A stretch of 64,000 nt of DNA from Tolypeutes matacus (Eukaryota; Chordata; Mammalia; Cingulata; Chlamyphoridae). The notes below the pieces were generated by a model that was given only the letters and a program-made list of their open reading frames with translations, was not told where the DNA came from and made no database searches. The position numbers were made by a program, and so were the translations under genes. The stretch spans positions 2,833,420 to 2,897,419 of the forward strand of contig JAKSZT010000116.1 in the NCBI GenBank assembly GCA_026826555.1. The letters are read 5' to 3'. This document shows positions 1 through 13,800 of this stretch, one piece after another (the stretch's first letter is position 1; the number at the start of each line of letters is the position of its first letter).

Positions 1-3000
1 TGAATGTGGGAGTTTCTTCAGTTGTGAAATCTAGCCACGTTATTCATTATTTGGCTACTTTGCACTTTTTCTCACAATCAATGCCTAAACAATGGTTTTA
101 CCTAATGCTTTGTGAATGTAAGTGGTTCTTCAGATTGGAAAATTATACCAGTTGTTCATTTACTTGCCTGCTGCACACTTCTTTTCATTTGCATTCAATG
201 TCAAAGAACTGGTTTTACCTAAATGCTCTGTGAATGTAGTAGGTTATTCTGTTTTGAAATCTAAGCAAGTTTCTTGTGTTATTTGCTGTTTATTCCCACT
301 TACAATCAATGCCAAAACTGTGGTTTTACCTAACACTCTATGAATGCAGGAGGTCCTTCAGTTTTGAAAGCTAAGTGAGCTACTTGTATATTTGGCTGTT
401 ATGCACTTGTTTTCACTTACAATAAATGTCAAAATGCTGGTTTTACATAATACTTGTGAATGCGGTAGTTTATTCTACTGTGAAAACTAAGCAAGATATT
501 TTACATTTGCTGTTATGCAATTGTTTTCACCTACAACCAATGCCAAAACCCTGTTTTGACCTAATGGTCTGTGAGTGCCGGAGGTTCCTCAGTTTTGAAT
601 TACAAGCAAGTAGTTTAAATTGCTGCTATGAAATTGTTTTCACTTAAAACCAATGTCAAAACTTTGGTTTTACATAAAACCCTGTAAATGTAAGAGGCTC
701 TTCAATTTTCAAAAATTAAGCAAGTTATTTGTGTAACAGGTTGCTATTCACTTCTTCTCACAATCAAAGAAAAAACACTAATTTACTTAAAGCTTTGTTA
801 ATGGAAGTGGTACATCAGTTCTGAAAATTCAGCAAGTTACTCGTTTAATTGTCTGAGTACACGTCTGTTCACTTACAATCATTGTTAAAGCAGTGTTGAT
901 ACATACAATTCTTTGAAAACAGTCATTTATTCCATTGTGAAAACCAAGCAAGTCCTTGTTTAATAGCTGCTATGAACTTGTTTTCACATACAATAAATAT
1001 CAAAGCACTGGTTTTATCCAATGCTCTGTGAATTTAGGAGGTTCTTCCGTTTTTAAAGTTATGCAAATTACTTTTAAAAATGAATGTTATGCAATTGTTT
1101 TCACTTACATTCAATGGCAAATCAGTTGTGATACCTAACACTCTGAAAATGAAGTAGTTTCTTCAGTTGTGAAAACTAAGCACATTACTTCTCTCATTGG
1201 CTCCTATGCACTTGTTTTAACTAACAATCAATGTCAAAACACTGGTTTTACCTAATCATCTGTGAATACGTAAGTTTCTTCAGTTTTGAATTCTAAGCAA
1301 GTAGTTCAATTTGCTGCTATGCACTTGTTTTCACTTACAACCGATGTCAACACCTGGTTTTACCTAACACTATGTGAATGAATGGGGTTCTTCGATTTTC
1401 AAAGATTAACCAAGGGACATGTTTAATAGGATAATATTCACTTCTTCTCTCTTTCAATCCATGAGGAAACACTTGTTTTTCCTTTGTGAATGTAAGTTGT
1501 TCTGCAGTTTTGAAAACGAAGCAAGTTACTCATTTAATTGCCTGCTACACAGTTCTTTTCATTTACAATCAATGTCAAAATGGTTGTTTTACCTAATGCT
1601 CTGTGAATGCAGGAGTTTCTTCAGTTGTGAAAACTAGGAACATTACTTCCTTAATTGGATGCCCTGAAATTGTTCCCACAATCAATTAAAAAACTGTGTT
1701 TACCTAATGTTGTGTGAATATATGTGGCTCTTCATTTTGGAAAACTATGCAAGTTACTCATTTAATTGCATGCTGCACAGGTCTTTTCACTTACAATCAA
1801 TGTCAAAGCACTGATTTTACCCAATGTTTTCTGAATCCAGCAATTTAATCTTTTCTGAATTCTAAGCATATTATTTGTGTTAATGCTGGTATTTATTCTC
1901 ACTTATAATCATTATCAATACAGTAGTTTTACATAATGCTCTATGAATGCAGGAAGTCTTTTTGTTTAGAAAACTAAGGAAGTTACTTACATAAATGGCA
2001 GTTATGCACTTGTTTTCAATTACAATCATTGTCAAATGCTGGTTTTACCTAGCTTTTGTGAGTGCAGTAGTTTTTTCAGTTGTGAAAAATAAGCAAGTTA
2101 CTTTATAGTTTGGTGCTATGCATTTGTTTTCACTTACAAGTAATGTCAAAACCCTGGTTTTAAATTATGCTCTCTGAATGAAGGAGGGTCTTCAGTTTTC
2201 AAAAATTAAGGAAAGTACTTATTTAATAGAATACTCTTTGCTTGTTTTCACTTACAATCAATGTCAAAACCCTGCTTTTACTTAACTGTGAATGAAGGAG
2301 GTTCTTCAATTTTCAAAAATTAAGCAATGTACTTGTTTAATAGGATACTATTCAGCTCTTCTCACTTAAAATCAGTGAAAAATATTGTTTTTACCTAACA
2401 CTTTGTGAATATAAGTTGTTCTCCAGATTTGAAAACTAAGCAAGCTACTCATTTAATTGCCTGCTTCACACTTCTTTTCACTTACAAAGTCAAAGCAGTG
2501 GTGATACATTAGATCCTGTGAATACAGTCATTTCTTCACTTATGAAAACCAAACAAGTCCTTGTTTAATGGGCTGCTATGCACTTGTTTTCATAAACAAT
2601 AAATATCAAATCCTTGCTTTAACCAACACTCCGTGAATGTAGGAGGTTCTTCAGTTTTGAAAACTCAGCAAATTACTTCTTTAGTTGTTGCTATGTCACT
2701 TGTTTTCTCTTACAATTAATGTCAAAACACTGGTTTTACCTAATTTTTTGTGAATGCAGTAAGTTGTTCAGTTTTGAAAACTAAGCAATTTATTTTAACT
2801 GATGGCTATGCTCTTATTTTCACTTACAATCAATGACAAAACAATGGTTTACCTAGCGCTCTTGGAATGCAATAGTTTCTTCCATTGGTAATACTAAGAA
2901 ATCTAATTCTTTAAATGAATGGTATACACTTGTTTTCATTTAAAGTCAATGACAAAACAGCTGTGATTCATAACTCTCTTTGAATGCAGTAGTTTCTTCA

Positions 3001-3761
3001 TTTGTGAAAACTAAGTATGTTACTTCTTTAATTTCCTGCTATGCACTTGTTTTAACTTGCAACCAATATCAAAACCATTGTTTTACCTAAAGTTCTGGGA
3101 ATGCAGTATTTTCTTGAGTGTGAAAACTAAGGAAATTATTTCTTTATTTGGCTGCTGGGCACTTGTTTTCACTTACATTAAATATCAAAACACTTGTTTG
3201 ACCTAATGCTCCGTGAATGAAGGAGGTTATTCAGTTTTGAAATCTAAGCATGTTGCTTGTTTAATTGCCTGCTACACATTTGTTTTCACTTACAATAAAT
3301 GTCAAAACACTGGTTTTACCTAATACACTGTGAATACACGAGGTACTTCAGTTTTGAATTCCAAATGTGTAGTTAATTTGCTGTTATGCACTTGTTTTCA
3401 CTTACAACCAATGTCAAAACCCTGGTTTTACCTAACACTCTGTGAAGGAAGGAGATTCTTCAATTTTCAAAAATTAAACAAGGTACATGTTTAATAGGAT
3501 ACTATTCACTTCTTCTCACTTACAATCATTGAAAATCACTGGTTTTACCTTTGTGAATGTAAGTGGTTCCTCCATTTTGAAAACTAAGCAAATTACATAA
3601 TTGCCTGCTACACAATATTTTTCACTCACAATCAATGTCAAAATGGTGGTTTGACCTAACACTCTGTGAATGCAGGTGTTTGTTCAGTGTGAAAACTAGG
3701 CATGTTACATCCTTAATTGGCTGCTTTGCACTTTTTCTCACTGTCAATTAAAAAGCCCTGG

Positions 3762-3870
3762 CTTTACATAGCACTTTTTGAATGAAAGTGGTTCTTCAGT
3801 ATAGAAAACTGAGCAACTTGTTTAACTGGCTGCTATGCACTTGTTTTCACTTAGAATGTCAATATGTTTG
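3762..3870 (+). repeat. Hybrid monomer (A-like 5' part, I-like 3' part)
   Basis: This is a second unit of the same kind: GTGGTTCTTCAG of A, then GAGCAACTTGTTTAACTGGC and the AATGTCAATATG tail of I, followed by J at about 3,871. It differs from the 7.1 kb hybrid at many sites, so it may be an independent event or an old shared one. Confidence 0.55.
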
Positions 3871-3986
3871 TTTTACCTAATATGCTGAGATTCAGTTGTT
3901 CCTTAAAGTTGTGAAAACAAAGTAATTTATTTTTTCATTTGGTGAGGTGCACATGTTTTCACTTTCAATCAATGACAAAACAATGG

Positions 3987-6426
3987 CTTACCTAATGCTC
4001 TTGGAATGCAGTTGTTACTTCATAGGGAAAATTAAGCAATTTACATCTTTAAATGAATGCTACACACTTGTTTTCACTTACAGTCAATGATAAATCAATT
4101 GTGATACCTAACACTCTGTTATTGCAGTAATTTCTTCAATTGTGAAAACTAACTCATTACTTCTTTAATTGGCTTCTATGTACCTGTTTTAACTTACCAC
4201 CAATATCAAAACCATGGTTTTACCAAGTGTCCTGGGAATGCAGCAAGTTCTTCATTGGTGAGAACTAAGTAAACTATTTCTTTAATTGGCTGCTACGCAT
4301 TTGTTTTCACTTATATTCAATATCAAAACACTTGTATGACCTAATGCTTTGTGAATGAAGGAATTTCTTCAGTTTTGAAAACTAAGAATGTTGCTTGTTT
4401 AATTGTCTGCTACACACTTGTTCTCACTTACATCAATTTCAAAACAGTGGTTTTACCTAATGCTCTGTGAATGCATGGTGTTCTTCAATTTTGAATTCCA
4501 AGCAAGTAGTTTAGTTTGCTGCTATACACTTGTTTACTCTTACAAAAAAATTCAAAAGCCTAATTTAACCTAACACTCTATGAAAGAAGGAGGTTCTTCA
4601 ATTTTCAAATCTTAATCAAAGTACTTGATTTATAGGATACTATTCACTTATTCTCACTTTCAATTAATATAAAACACAGGTTTTACCTTTGTGAATTTAA
4701 GTGGTTCTTAAGTTTTGAAAACTAACATTTTACTCATTTAATTGCCTGCTACACAATTATTTTCACTTACAATCAATGTCAAAATGGTGGTTTTACCCAA
4801 AACTCTGTGAATGCAGGGCTTTTTTCAGTTGTGAAAACTAGGCATGTTACTTCCTTAATTGGCTGCTTTGCACTTGTTCTCACAATCAGTGAAAAAACTC
4901 TGGTTTTACCTAATGCTTTGTGAATGTAAGAGGTTCTTTAGTTTGGAAAATTATGCAAGTTATTCATTTAATTGACTGCCACACACTTCTTTTCACTTAC
5001 AATCAATGTCAAGGCACTGGTTTTTACCTAATGCTCTGTGAATGCAATAGGCCATTCTGTTTTGAATTCTAAGTAAGTTACTTGTGTTATTTCCTGGTAT
5101 TTATTCTCATTTAACAACCAATGCCAAATGTGGCTTTACCTAACACTCTATGAATGCAGGTCACCTTTCAATTTTGAAAACTAAGCAAGTTACTTGTATA
5201 ATTGTCTGTTATGCCCTTGTTTTCACTTGCAATCAATGTCAAAATGCCCATTTTGCTTAATACTTGTGAATATTGTAGTTTCTTCAATTGTGAAGATTAT
5301 GTAAGTTACTTTTTCTTTCAGTGCCATGCACTTGTTTTCAATTACAACCAGTGTCAATCCCTGATTTCTCCTAACACTCAGCGAATGAAGGAGGTTCTAC
5401 TGTTTTCAAAAATTAAAGAAGGTACTTGTTTAATAAGATACTCTTCACCTGCTATCACTTTCAATCAATGTCAAAATGGTGGTTTTACCAAGCACTCTTT
5501 AAATGCAGGAGTTTCTTCAATTTTGAAATCTAGGCATATTTTTTCCTTAATTGGTTGATTTGCACATGTTCTCACTTACAATCAGTGAAATATCACTGGT
5601 TTTCCCTAACACTTTGTGAATGTAAGTGTTTCTTCAGTTTGTAAAACTATGCAAGTTACTCATTTAATTACTTGTTGCACACTTCTTTTCATTTGTAATC
5701 AATATCAAAGCACTGGTCTTACCTAATGCTCTGTGAATGCAGGAGGTTATGCTGTTTTGAATTCTAACCAAGTTATTTGTGTTATTTGCTGATATTTATT
5801 CTCACTTACAATCAATGCCCAAAGAGAGTTTTTTCCCTATTGCCCTATGAATGTAGGATGTAATTTGTTTTGAAAACTAACCAAGTTCATTGTATAATTG
5901 GCTGTTATGTACTTGATTTCACTTACAATGTCAAAATGCTGGTTTGATACATAAGATTTTGTGAATAAAGTCATTTCTACACTTGTGAAAACCAAGAAAG
6001 CCCTGGTTTAATTGGCTGCTATGCACTTGCTTTCACATACAATAAATATCAAAACATTTACAATCAATGAAATATCACTGGTTTTACCTAACACTCTGTG
6101 AATGTAGGAGGTTCTTCATTTTTAAAAACTAAGCAAATTACTTTTTAATTTGACTACTATGGCACTTGTTTTCACTTACAAACATCAAAACACTGGTTTT
6201 ACCTAATGCTCCATGAATACAGTAGTTTCTTCAGTTTTGAAAACTAAGCAAGTTATTTGTTTAACTTGCTGTTATGTGCTTGATTTCACTTTCAATGTCA
6301 ATATGCTGGTTTTACCTAATGTGCTGAGAATGCAGCTGTTTCTTCAGGTTGTGAAAACTAAATATACTACTTTTTCATTGGATGCTATTCACTTGATTTC
6401 ACTTACAATCATTGAAAACACAATTG
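3987..6426 (+). repeat. Long higher-order repeat copy in type I block (K to J, ~21 monomers)
   Basis: Reading from one K unit (GCTCTTGGAATGCAG) to the next, the subtypes run K-L-M-N-O-P-A-F-A-B-C-D-E-F-A-B-C-G-H-I-J over 2,440 bp. The F-A-B-C run occurs twice, which I read as an internal segmental duplication of about 0.46 kb. Subtype calls are by eye from shared substitutions and indels. Individual letters could shift, but the recurrence of F-A-B-C and the K-to-J direction are clear. Confidence 0.6.
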
Positions 6427-7326
6427 TTTATCAAATGCTCTTGTAATGCAGTAGTTTCTTCAGTTGGGAAAACTAAGCAATTTACTTTGAATGAACAAGT
6501 CTTTTCACTGACAGTCAATAGCAAATCAGTTGTGTACCTAACACTCTGTGAATATAGGAGTTTTTCATTTGTGAAAACTAAGCATGCTATTTCTTTAACT
6601 GGCCACTTTGCACTTGCTTTAACTTACAAGCATTGTCAAAACTAAGGTTTTATGTAACATTCTGGGAATGCAGTAGTTCCTTCACTTCTGAAAACTAAGG
6701 AAGTTATTTCTTTAATTGGCTGCTATGCAGTTGATTTCCCTTACATTAATATCAAAACACTTGTTTGACCTAATGCTCTGTGAAAGAAGGAGGTTCTTCA
6801 GGTTTGAAAACTAAGCACGTTGCTTGTTTAATTACCTGCTACACAATTATTTTCACTTACAATGTCCAAACATTGGTTTTACCTAATGGTCTGTTAATGC
6901 ATGAATTTCTTCAGTTTTGAATCCAAAACAAGTAGTTTAAATTGCTACTTTACACATTTTTCACTTACAATTTATGTCAAAACCCTGGTTTTACCTAACA
7001 CTCCGTGAATGAAGGAGGTTCTTCAGTTTTCAAAAATTAAGTAAGGTACTTTAATAGGATACAATACACTTCTTCTCACTTACAATCAATGAAAAAACAC
7101 TTGTTATCCTTTGGTGAATGTAAGTGGTTCTTGAGTTTTGAATACTAAGCAAGTTACTTGTTTAATTGGCTTCTATGCACTTGTTTTCACTTACAATGTC
7201 AATATGCTGGTTTTATCTATTACTCTGAGAATGCATTAGTTTCTTAAAGTTGTGAAAATTAAGCAAGTTACTTTTTCATTGGGTGCTATGTGCTTAATTT
7301 CACTTAAAATCAATGACAAGCAATGG
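6427..7326 (+). repeat. Shortened higher-order repeat copy in type I block (8 monomers)
   Basis: Subtypes run K-L-M-N-O-P, then one hybrid A/I unit, then J, in 900 bp before the next K. Compared with the preceding 2,440-bp copy, everything between A and I is missing. The loss coincides with the hybrid unit at 7,094-7,210, as expected from unequal exchange between an A and an I monomer. Confidence 0.6.
7094..7210 (+). repeat. Hybrid monomer (subtype A 5' part, subtype I 3' part)
   Basis: The unit starts like subtype A (shortened CCTTTG anchor, GAATGTAAGTGGTTCTTGAG) and ends like subtype I (CACTTACAATGTCAATATGCTGG region, which lacks the ATCA of other units). It is followed by a J unit, as I normally is. 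The switch point lies somewhere in AAGCAAGTTAC, which is identical in both parents. Confidence 0.65.
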
Positions 7327-7559
7327 TTTACCTAATGCTATTGGAATGCAGTAGTTTCTCCATTTGGGAAAACTAAGCTATTTACTTCTTTAAATGAATG
7401 TTACACACTTGTTTTCACTTACAGTCAATGGCAAATCAGCTGTGTTACCTAACATTCTGTGAATGCAGTAATTTCTTCAGTTGTGAAAACTAAGCACATT
7501 ACTTCTTTAATTGACTGCTATACAATTGTTGGAACTTACAATCATTGTCAAAACCATGG

Positions 7560-7676
7560 TTTTACCTGGCATTCTGTGAATGTTGTAGTTCCTTCATTTG
7601 TGAAAACTAAACATGTTATGTCTATAATTGGCTGGTGTGCACTTGTTTTCACTTACATTCAATATCAAAACACTTC
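7560..7676 (+). repeat. Representative full-length 117-bp type I monomer (subtype M)
   Basis: This unit is exactly 117 bp from one TTTNAC anchor to the next. It contains the ATTCTGTGAATG block, TTCATTTGTGAAAAC, TTGGCTGGTGTGCAC and TTTTCACTTACATTCAATATC. Subtype M is recognised by ATTCAATATCAAAACAC near its end, and it is followed by an N unit that starts TTTGACCTAATG. It is given as a reference for the phase used in the other entries. Confidence 0.9.
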
Positions 7677-7799
7677 TTTGACCTAATGCTCTGTGAATGA
7701 AGGAGATTCTTCAGTTTTGAAAACTAAGCAAGTTACTTTTTAATTGCATTCTACACCCGTGTTTTCACTTACAATCATGTCAAAACACTCATTTCGCCT

Positions 7800-7875
7800 A
7801 ATGTTCTGTGAATGCATGAAGTTCTTCAGTTTTGAATTCCAAGCAAGTAGTTTAATTTGCTTATCTTTGGGAATG
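7800..7875 (+). repeat. Truncated monomer: O unit cut after TTTAATTTGC and joined to an A unit
   Basis: An O unit (TTGAATTCCAAGC, AGTAGTTTAATTTGC) breaks off and is followed directly by TTATCTTTGGGAATG, an A-like start. The last third of O and the whole P unit expected next are missing. Confidence 0.6.
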
Positions 7876-10800
7876 TAAGCAGTTTTTCAGTTTGAAACCT
7901 AAGCATGTTACTCATTTAATTGCCTGCTAAACACTTCTTGTCACTTATAATCAATGTCAAATTACTGGTTTTACCTAATGATTTGTAAATGTATAAGGTT
8001 CTTCAGGTTTTATTTCCAAGTAAATAGCCTAATTTGCTGCTATGCACTTGTTTTCACTTACAACCAATGTCAAAACCCTGGTTTTACCTAACACTGTGAA
8101 TGAAGGAGGTTCTTCAATTTTCAAAAACTAAGCAAGGAACTTGTTTAATAGGATACTCTTCACTTGTTCTCACTTATAATGAATGAAAAAACACTGGTTT
8201 TATCTAAACCTTTGTGAACGTGTTTCTTCAGTTTTGAAAATTAAGCAAGTTACTCATTGCCTGCTTCACACTTCTTTTCACATAAAATCAATGTCAAACC
8301 AGTGGAAATACATAAGATTCTGTGAATGCTTCATTTCCTCACTTGTGAAAACGAAGTCTTTGTTTAATTGCCTGCACTGCACTTGTTTTTACAAACAATA
8401 AATATCAAAATATTGGTTTTTCTTAATGCTCTGTAAGTGTAGGACATTCTTCAGTATTGAAAACTAAGAAAGTTAATTCTTTATTTGGGTGCTATGGCAC
8501 TTATTTTCACTTACAATCAATGCCAAAACACTGGTTTACCTAATGATCTGTGAATGCAGTACATTCTTCAGTTTGCAAACTAAACAAGTTATTTGTTTAA
8601 TTGGCTGATTTGCATGATTTTTCACTTACAATGTCAATATGCTGCTTTACCTAATCACCTGAGAATGCAGGAGTTTCTTCCCAGTATTGCAATCTAAGCA
8701 AGGTACTTTTTCATTGGGTGCTATGCAATTATTTTCACTTACAATCAATGACAAAAGCATTGCTTACCTAACGCTCTTGGAATGCAGAAGTTTCTTCAGT
8801 TGGAAAAATTAAGCATTTTACTTCCTTAAATGATTGCTACACACTTGTTTTCACTTACAGTCAATGGCAAACCAGTTGTGTTACCTAATACTCTGTGAAT
8901 GCAGTAGTTTCTTCAATTGTGGAAACTAAGCACTTTACTTCTTTAATTGGCTGTTATGCACTTATTTTAATTTTCAACCAATGACAAAACCATGGTTTTG
9001 CCTAACATTCTGGCAATGCAGTAGTTTCTTCATTTGTGAGAACTAAGAAAGTTATTTATTTAATTGGCTGAAATTCCCTTGTTTCACTTACATTCAATAT
9101 CAAAACCATTGATTGAACAATGCTCTGTGAAAGAAGGAATTTCTTTAGGTTTGAAAACTGATCAAGTTGCTTGTTTAACTGCCTGCTACCCACTTCTTTT
9201 ACTTTCAATCAATGTCAAAACACTGGTTTTATGTAATACTCTGTGAATGCATGAGTTTCTTCAGTTTTGAATTCCAAGAAAGTAGTTTAATTTGCTCCTA
9301 TGCACTTGTTTACACTTACAACCAATGTCAAAACCCTGGTTTTACCTAACACTCTTTGAATGAAGGAGGTTCTTCAATTTTCAAATATTAAACAAGATAT
9401 TTCTTTAATAGGATACTATTCACTTCTTCTCAAAATCAATGAAAAAACACTGGTTTTACCTAAAGATCTGTGAATGTAAGTAATTCTTCAGTTTTCTAAA
9501 CTAAGCAAGTTACTCATTTAATTGCCTTCTTCACACTTCTTTTCATGTGCAATCAATGTCAAAGCAGTGGTGATTCATGAGATTCTGTGAATGCAGTTGT
9601 TTTTCACTTGTGAAAACCAATCCATTCCTTGTTTAATTAACTGCTATGAACTTGTTTTCACATACAATAAATATCAATACACTGGTTTTACCTAACACTC
9701 TGTGTATGAAGGAAGTTCTTTAGTTTTGATAACTTAGCAAATTACTTCTTTATTTGTCTGCTAAGGCACTTGTTTTCATGTACATCAATGTCAACATGGT
9801 GGTTTGACCTAATGCTCTGTGAAGGCAGGGATTTATTCTGTTGTGAAATCTAGACACGTTACTTCCTTAGTTGGCTGCTTTTCACTTGTTCTCACAATCA
9901 ATTAAAAAACACGGGTTTTACCTAATACTTTGTAAATGTAATTGGTTCTTCAGGTTGAAAATTATGCAAGTTACTCTTTTAATTGCCTGCTCAACACTTC
10001 TTTTCATTTACAATCAATATGAAATTAGTGGTGATACATAAGACTGTGAATGCAGTCATTTCTTCACTTGTGAAAACCAAGCAAATCCTCGTTTAAGTGG
10101 CTTCTATGCACTTGTTTTCATTTACATTCAATGTCAAATCACTTAATAGACTTAATGCTTTGTGAATGTAGGAGGTTCTTCAGTTTTGAAAACTAAGAAA
10201 GTTGTTTATTTAATTGCCTGCTACACATTTGTTTTCACTTACAATCAATGTCAAAACAGAGGTTTTACCTAAAGCTTTGTGAATGTAAGAGGGTCTTCAA
10301 TTTTAATTCCAAGCAAATAAGTTAATTTACTACTATGCATTTTTTTCCACTTACAACAAAGTCAAAACCCTGGCTTCACCTAACACTTTGTGGATGAATG
10401 AGGTTCTTAAATTTTCAAAAATTAAGCAAGTACTTTTTAAGTAAGATTCTCTTCAATTTTTCTCACTTACAATCAAAGAAAATTCTGGTTTTTCTTTGTG
10501 TATGTTAGTGATTCTTAAGTTTCAAAAACTAGGTAAGTTACTCATTTAATTGCCTTCTTCAGACTTCATTTACATTCAATGTCAAAATGGTGGTTTTACC
10601 TAACACTTTGTAAATGCATGAGTTTCTTCAGTTACAAAAACTAGGCACCTAACTTCTTTAATTGGCTCCGTTGCACTTGTGTCAAAATCAATGAAAAGAC
10701 ACTGGTTTTACCTAACACTTTGTGAATGTAAGTAATTCTTCAGTTTGGAAAACTGTGCAAGTTACTCATGTCATTGCCTAAGAACACTTCTTTTGATTAC

Positions 10801-13800
10801 AATCAATGTCAAAGCACTGGCTTTACCTAATATTCTGTGAATGCAGTGGGTTTTTTTCTCTTGAATTCTAAGCAAGTTACTTGTGTTTTTTCATGATATT
10901 TATTCTCACTTACACTCAATGCCAAAATAGTGATTTTACCTAATGCTCTATGATTGCAGGAGGTCCTTCAGTTTTGAAAATTGTGCAAGTTACTTATATA
11001 GTTGGATGTTATGCAATTGTTTGCATTTACAATCAATATCAAAAGGCTGGCTTTACCTTATACTTGTGAATGCAGTCGTTTTTTCCATTGTGAAAACAAA
11101 AGAAGTTACTTTTCATTTAGTGTTATGCACTGGTTTTCACTTACAACAAATGTCAATACCCTGGTTTTACCTAACACCCTGTGAATGAAGCAGGATCTCC
11201 AGTGTTCAAAAATTGAAGAAGGTGCTTGTTTAAGAGGATACAATTCACTTCTTCTCACTTACAATCAATGTCAAAATGATGATTTTACCTAACCATCTGT
11301 AGATGCAGTAGTTCCTTCAGATGTGAAAACTAGGAACGTTACTTCCTTAATTGGCTGAATTGCACTTGTTCTTACTTATAATCAATGAAAATACACTGGT
11401 TTTACCTAACACGTTGTAAAAGTAAGTGGTTATTCAGTTTTGAAAACCAAACAAGTTACTCATTTAATTGCCTGCTTCACATATCTTTTCTCTTAAAGTC
11501 AATGTCAAAGCAGTGGTGATATATAAGATTCTGTGAATGTAGTCATTTCTTCACTTGTGAATGCCAAACAAGTCCTTGTTTCATTGGGTGCTATGCACTT
11601 GTTTTCACTTACAGTATCAATAGTCTGGTTTTACCTAATATGCTGAAAATGCAGTTGTTTAATGAAGTTGTGAAAACTAAGCAAATTACTTTTTTCTTTG
11701 GGTGTTATATACTTGGTTTCACACAATCTATGACAAAATAATGATTTACCTAATGCTCTTGGAATACAGAAGTTACTTCAGTTGGAAAAATTAAGCAACT
11801 TACTTCTTCAAATGACTGCTGTGCACTTGTTTCACTTACAGACAATATCAAATCCGTTGTGATATCTAACACTGTGAATGAAGTAATTATTTCAACTGTG
11901 AAAACTAAGCATGATAGTTCTTTAATTGGCTGCTATGCACTTTTTAAATCTTACAACCAATGTCAAAATCATGGTTTTACCTTTCTGGAATGCAGTAGTT
12001 TCTTCATTTGTGAAAACTAAGGAAGTTAATTCTTTAATTGGCTGCTACATACTTGTTTTCACTTACATTCAATATCAAAACTCTTGTTGGGCCTAATGCT
12101 CTGTGAATGAAGGAGCTTATTCAATTTTGAAAACTAAGCAAGTTGCTTGTTTAATTGCCTACTACACACTTGTTTTCACTTATAATCAATGTCAAAATAC
12201 TGGTTTAATTTTATTTTCTGTGAATGGAGGCGCTTCTTGAGATTTGAATTCCAAGCAAGTAGTTTAACTTGCTGCTATGCACTTGTTTTCATTTACAACC
12301 AATATCAAAACCATGGTTTTACCTAACACTCTGTGAATTAAGGAGGTTCTTCAATTTTCAAAAAATGAGCAAGGAACTTGTTTAATAGGATACTATTCAA
12401 TTCTTCTCACATACAATCAATGAAAAAACCTGATGTTAACTTTGTGAATGTAAATAGTTCTTCAGTTTTTTTAAAACTAATTAAGTTACTCATTTAATTA
12501 CCTGCTACACATTTCTTTTCACTTACAATCAATGTCAAAGCACTGGTTTTACCTAATCCTCTGTGAATACAGTAGGTTATTCTGTTTTAAATTCTAAGCA
12601 AGTTAGTTGTGTTATTTGCTTGTATTTATTTTCACTTACATTAAATGCCAAAATCGTGGTTTTCCTAACACTCTATGAATGCAGCAGCTATTTCATATTT
12701 GAAAATTATGCACATTACTTGAAAATATGGCAGTTATGCACTTGTTTTCACTTAAAAAATTTTCAAAATATTGGGTTTACATAATACTTGTGAATGCAGT
12801 GATTTCATCAGTTGTGTAAGCTAAGCTAGTTACTTTTTCATTTGGTGCTATGCACTTGTTTTCACTTACAACTAATTTCAAAACCCTGATATTACCTAAT
12901 GCTCTGTGAAAGAAAGAGGTTCTTCAGTTTTAGAAAATTAAGTAAAGTACTTGTTTAATAGGCTACTATTCACTTCTTTTCACTTACAATTAATGTCAAA
13001 TCCCTGGTTTTACCCAATACTCTGAGAATGAAGGTGGTTCTTCATTTTAATAATTAAGCAAGGTTCTTGTTTAATAGGATACTATTCACTTCTTCTCACT
13101 TGCAATCAATGAAAAAACATTGTTTTCACCTAATATTTTGTGAATGTAATTGGTTCTTCCATATGGAAAACTATAGAAGTTACTCTTTTAATTTCCTGCT
13201 GCACACTTCATTTACAATCAGTGTCAAAGGAGTGGCTATACATAAGATATTGTTAATGAAGTCATTTCTTCACTTGTGAAAGTAAGCAAGTCATTTTTTT
13301 AATTGGCTGCTGTGCAATTGTTTTCTTATACAATCAATGAAAAACCACTTGTTTTACCTAATGCTCTGTGACTGTACGAGTTTCTTCAATTTTGAAAACT
13401 AAGCAAATTACTTCTTTATTTGGCTGTTATAGCACTTATTTTCACTTACAATCGATGTCAAAACACTGGTTTTACCTAATGCTCTGTGAATGCAGTACAT
13501 TCTTCAGTTTTGAAAACTAAGCAATTTACTTGATTAATTGGCTGCTACACACTTGTTTTCACTTACAATGTCAAAATACTGGTTTTACCTAATATACAGA
13601 GAATGCAGTTGTTTCTTCAAATAGTGAAAACTAAACAAGTTACTTTTTTATTGGATGCTGGGCACTTGTTTTCACTTACAATCAATGACAAAACAATGGT
13701 TTACCTAACATTCTTGGAATGCAGAATTTTCTTCAGTTGGGAATGTTAAGCAATTTACTTCTTTAAATGACTGCTATGCACTTGTTTTCACTTACAGTCA

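Noticed and set aside
5202..5558. 118-codon open frame on the + strand
   Set aside because: It spans three monomers of different subtypes and shifts between the repeat's natural frames at indels. The residue pattern (FSLxINVK, NTCEC) is just translated satellite.
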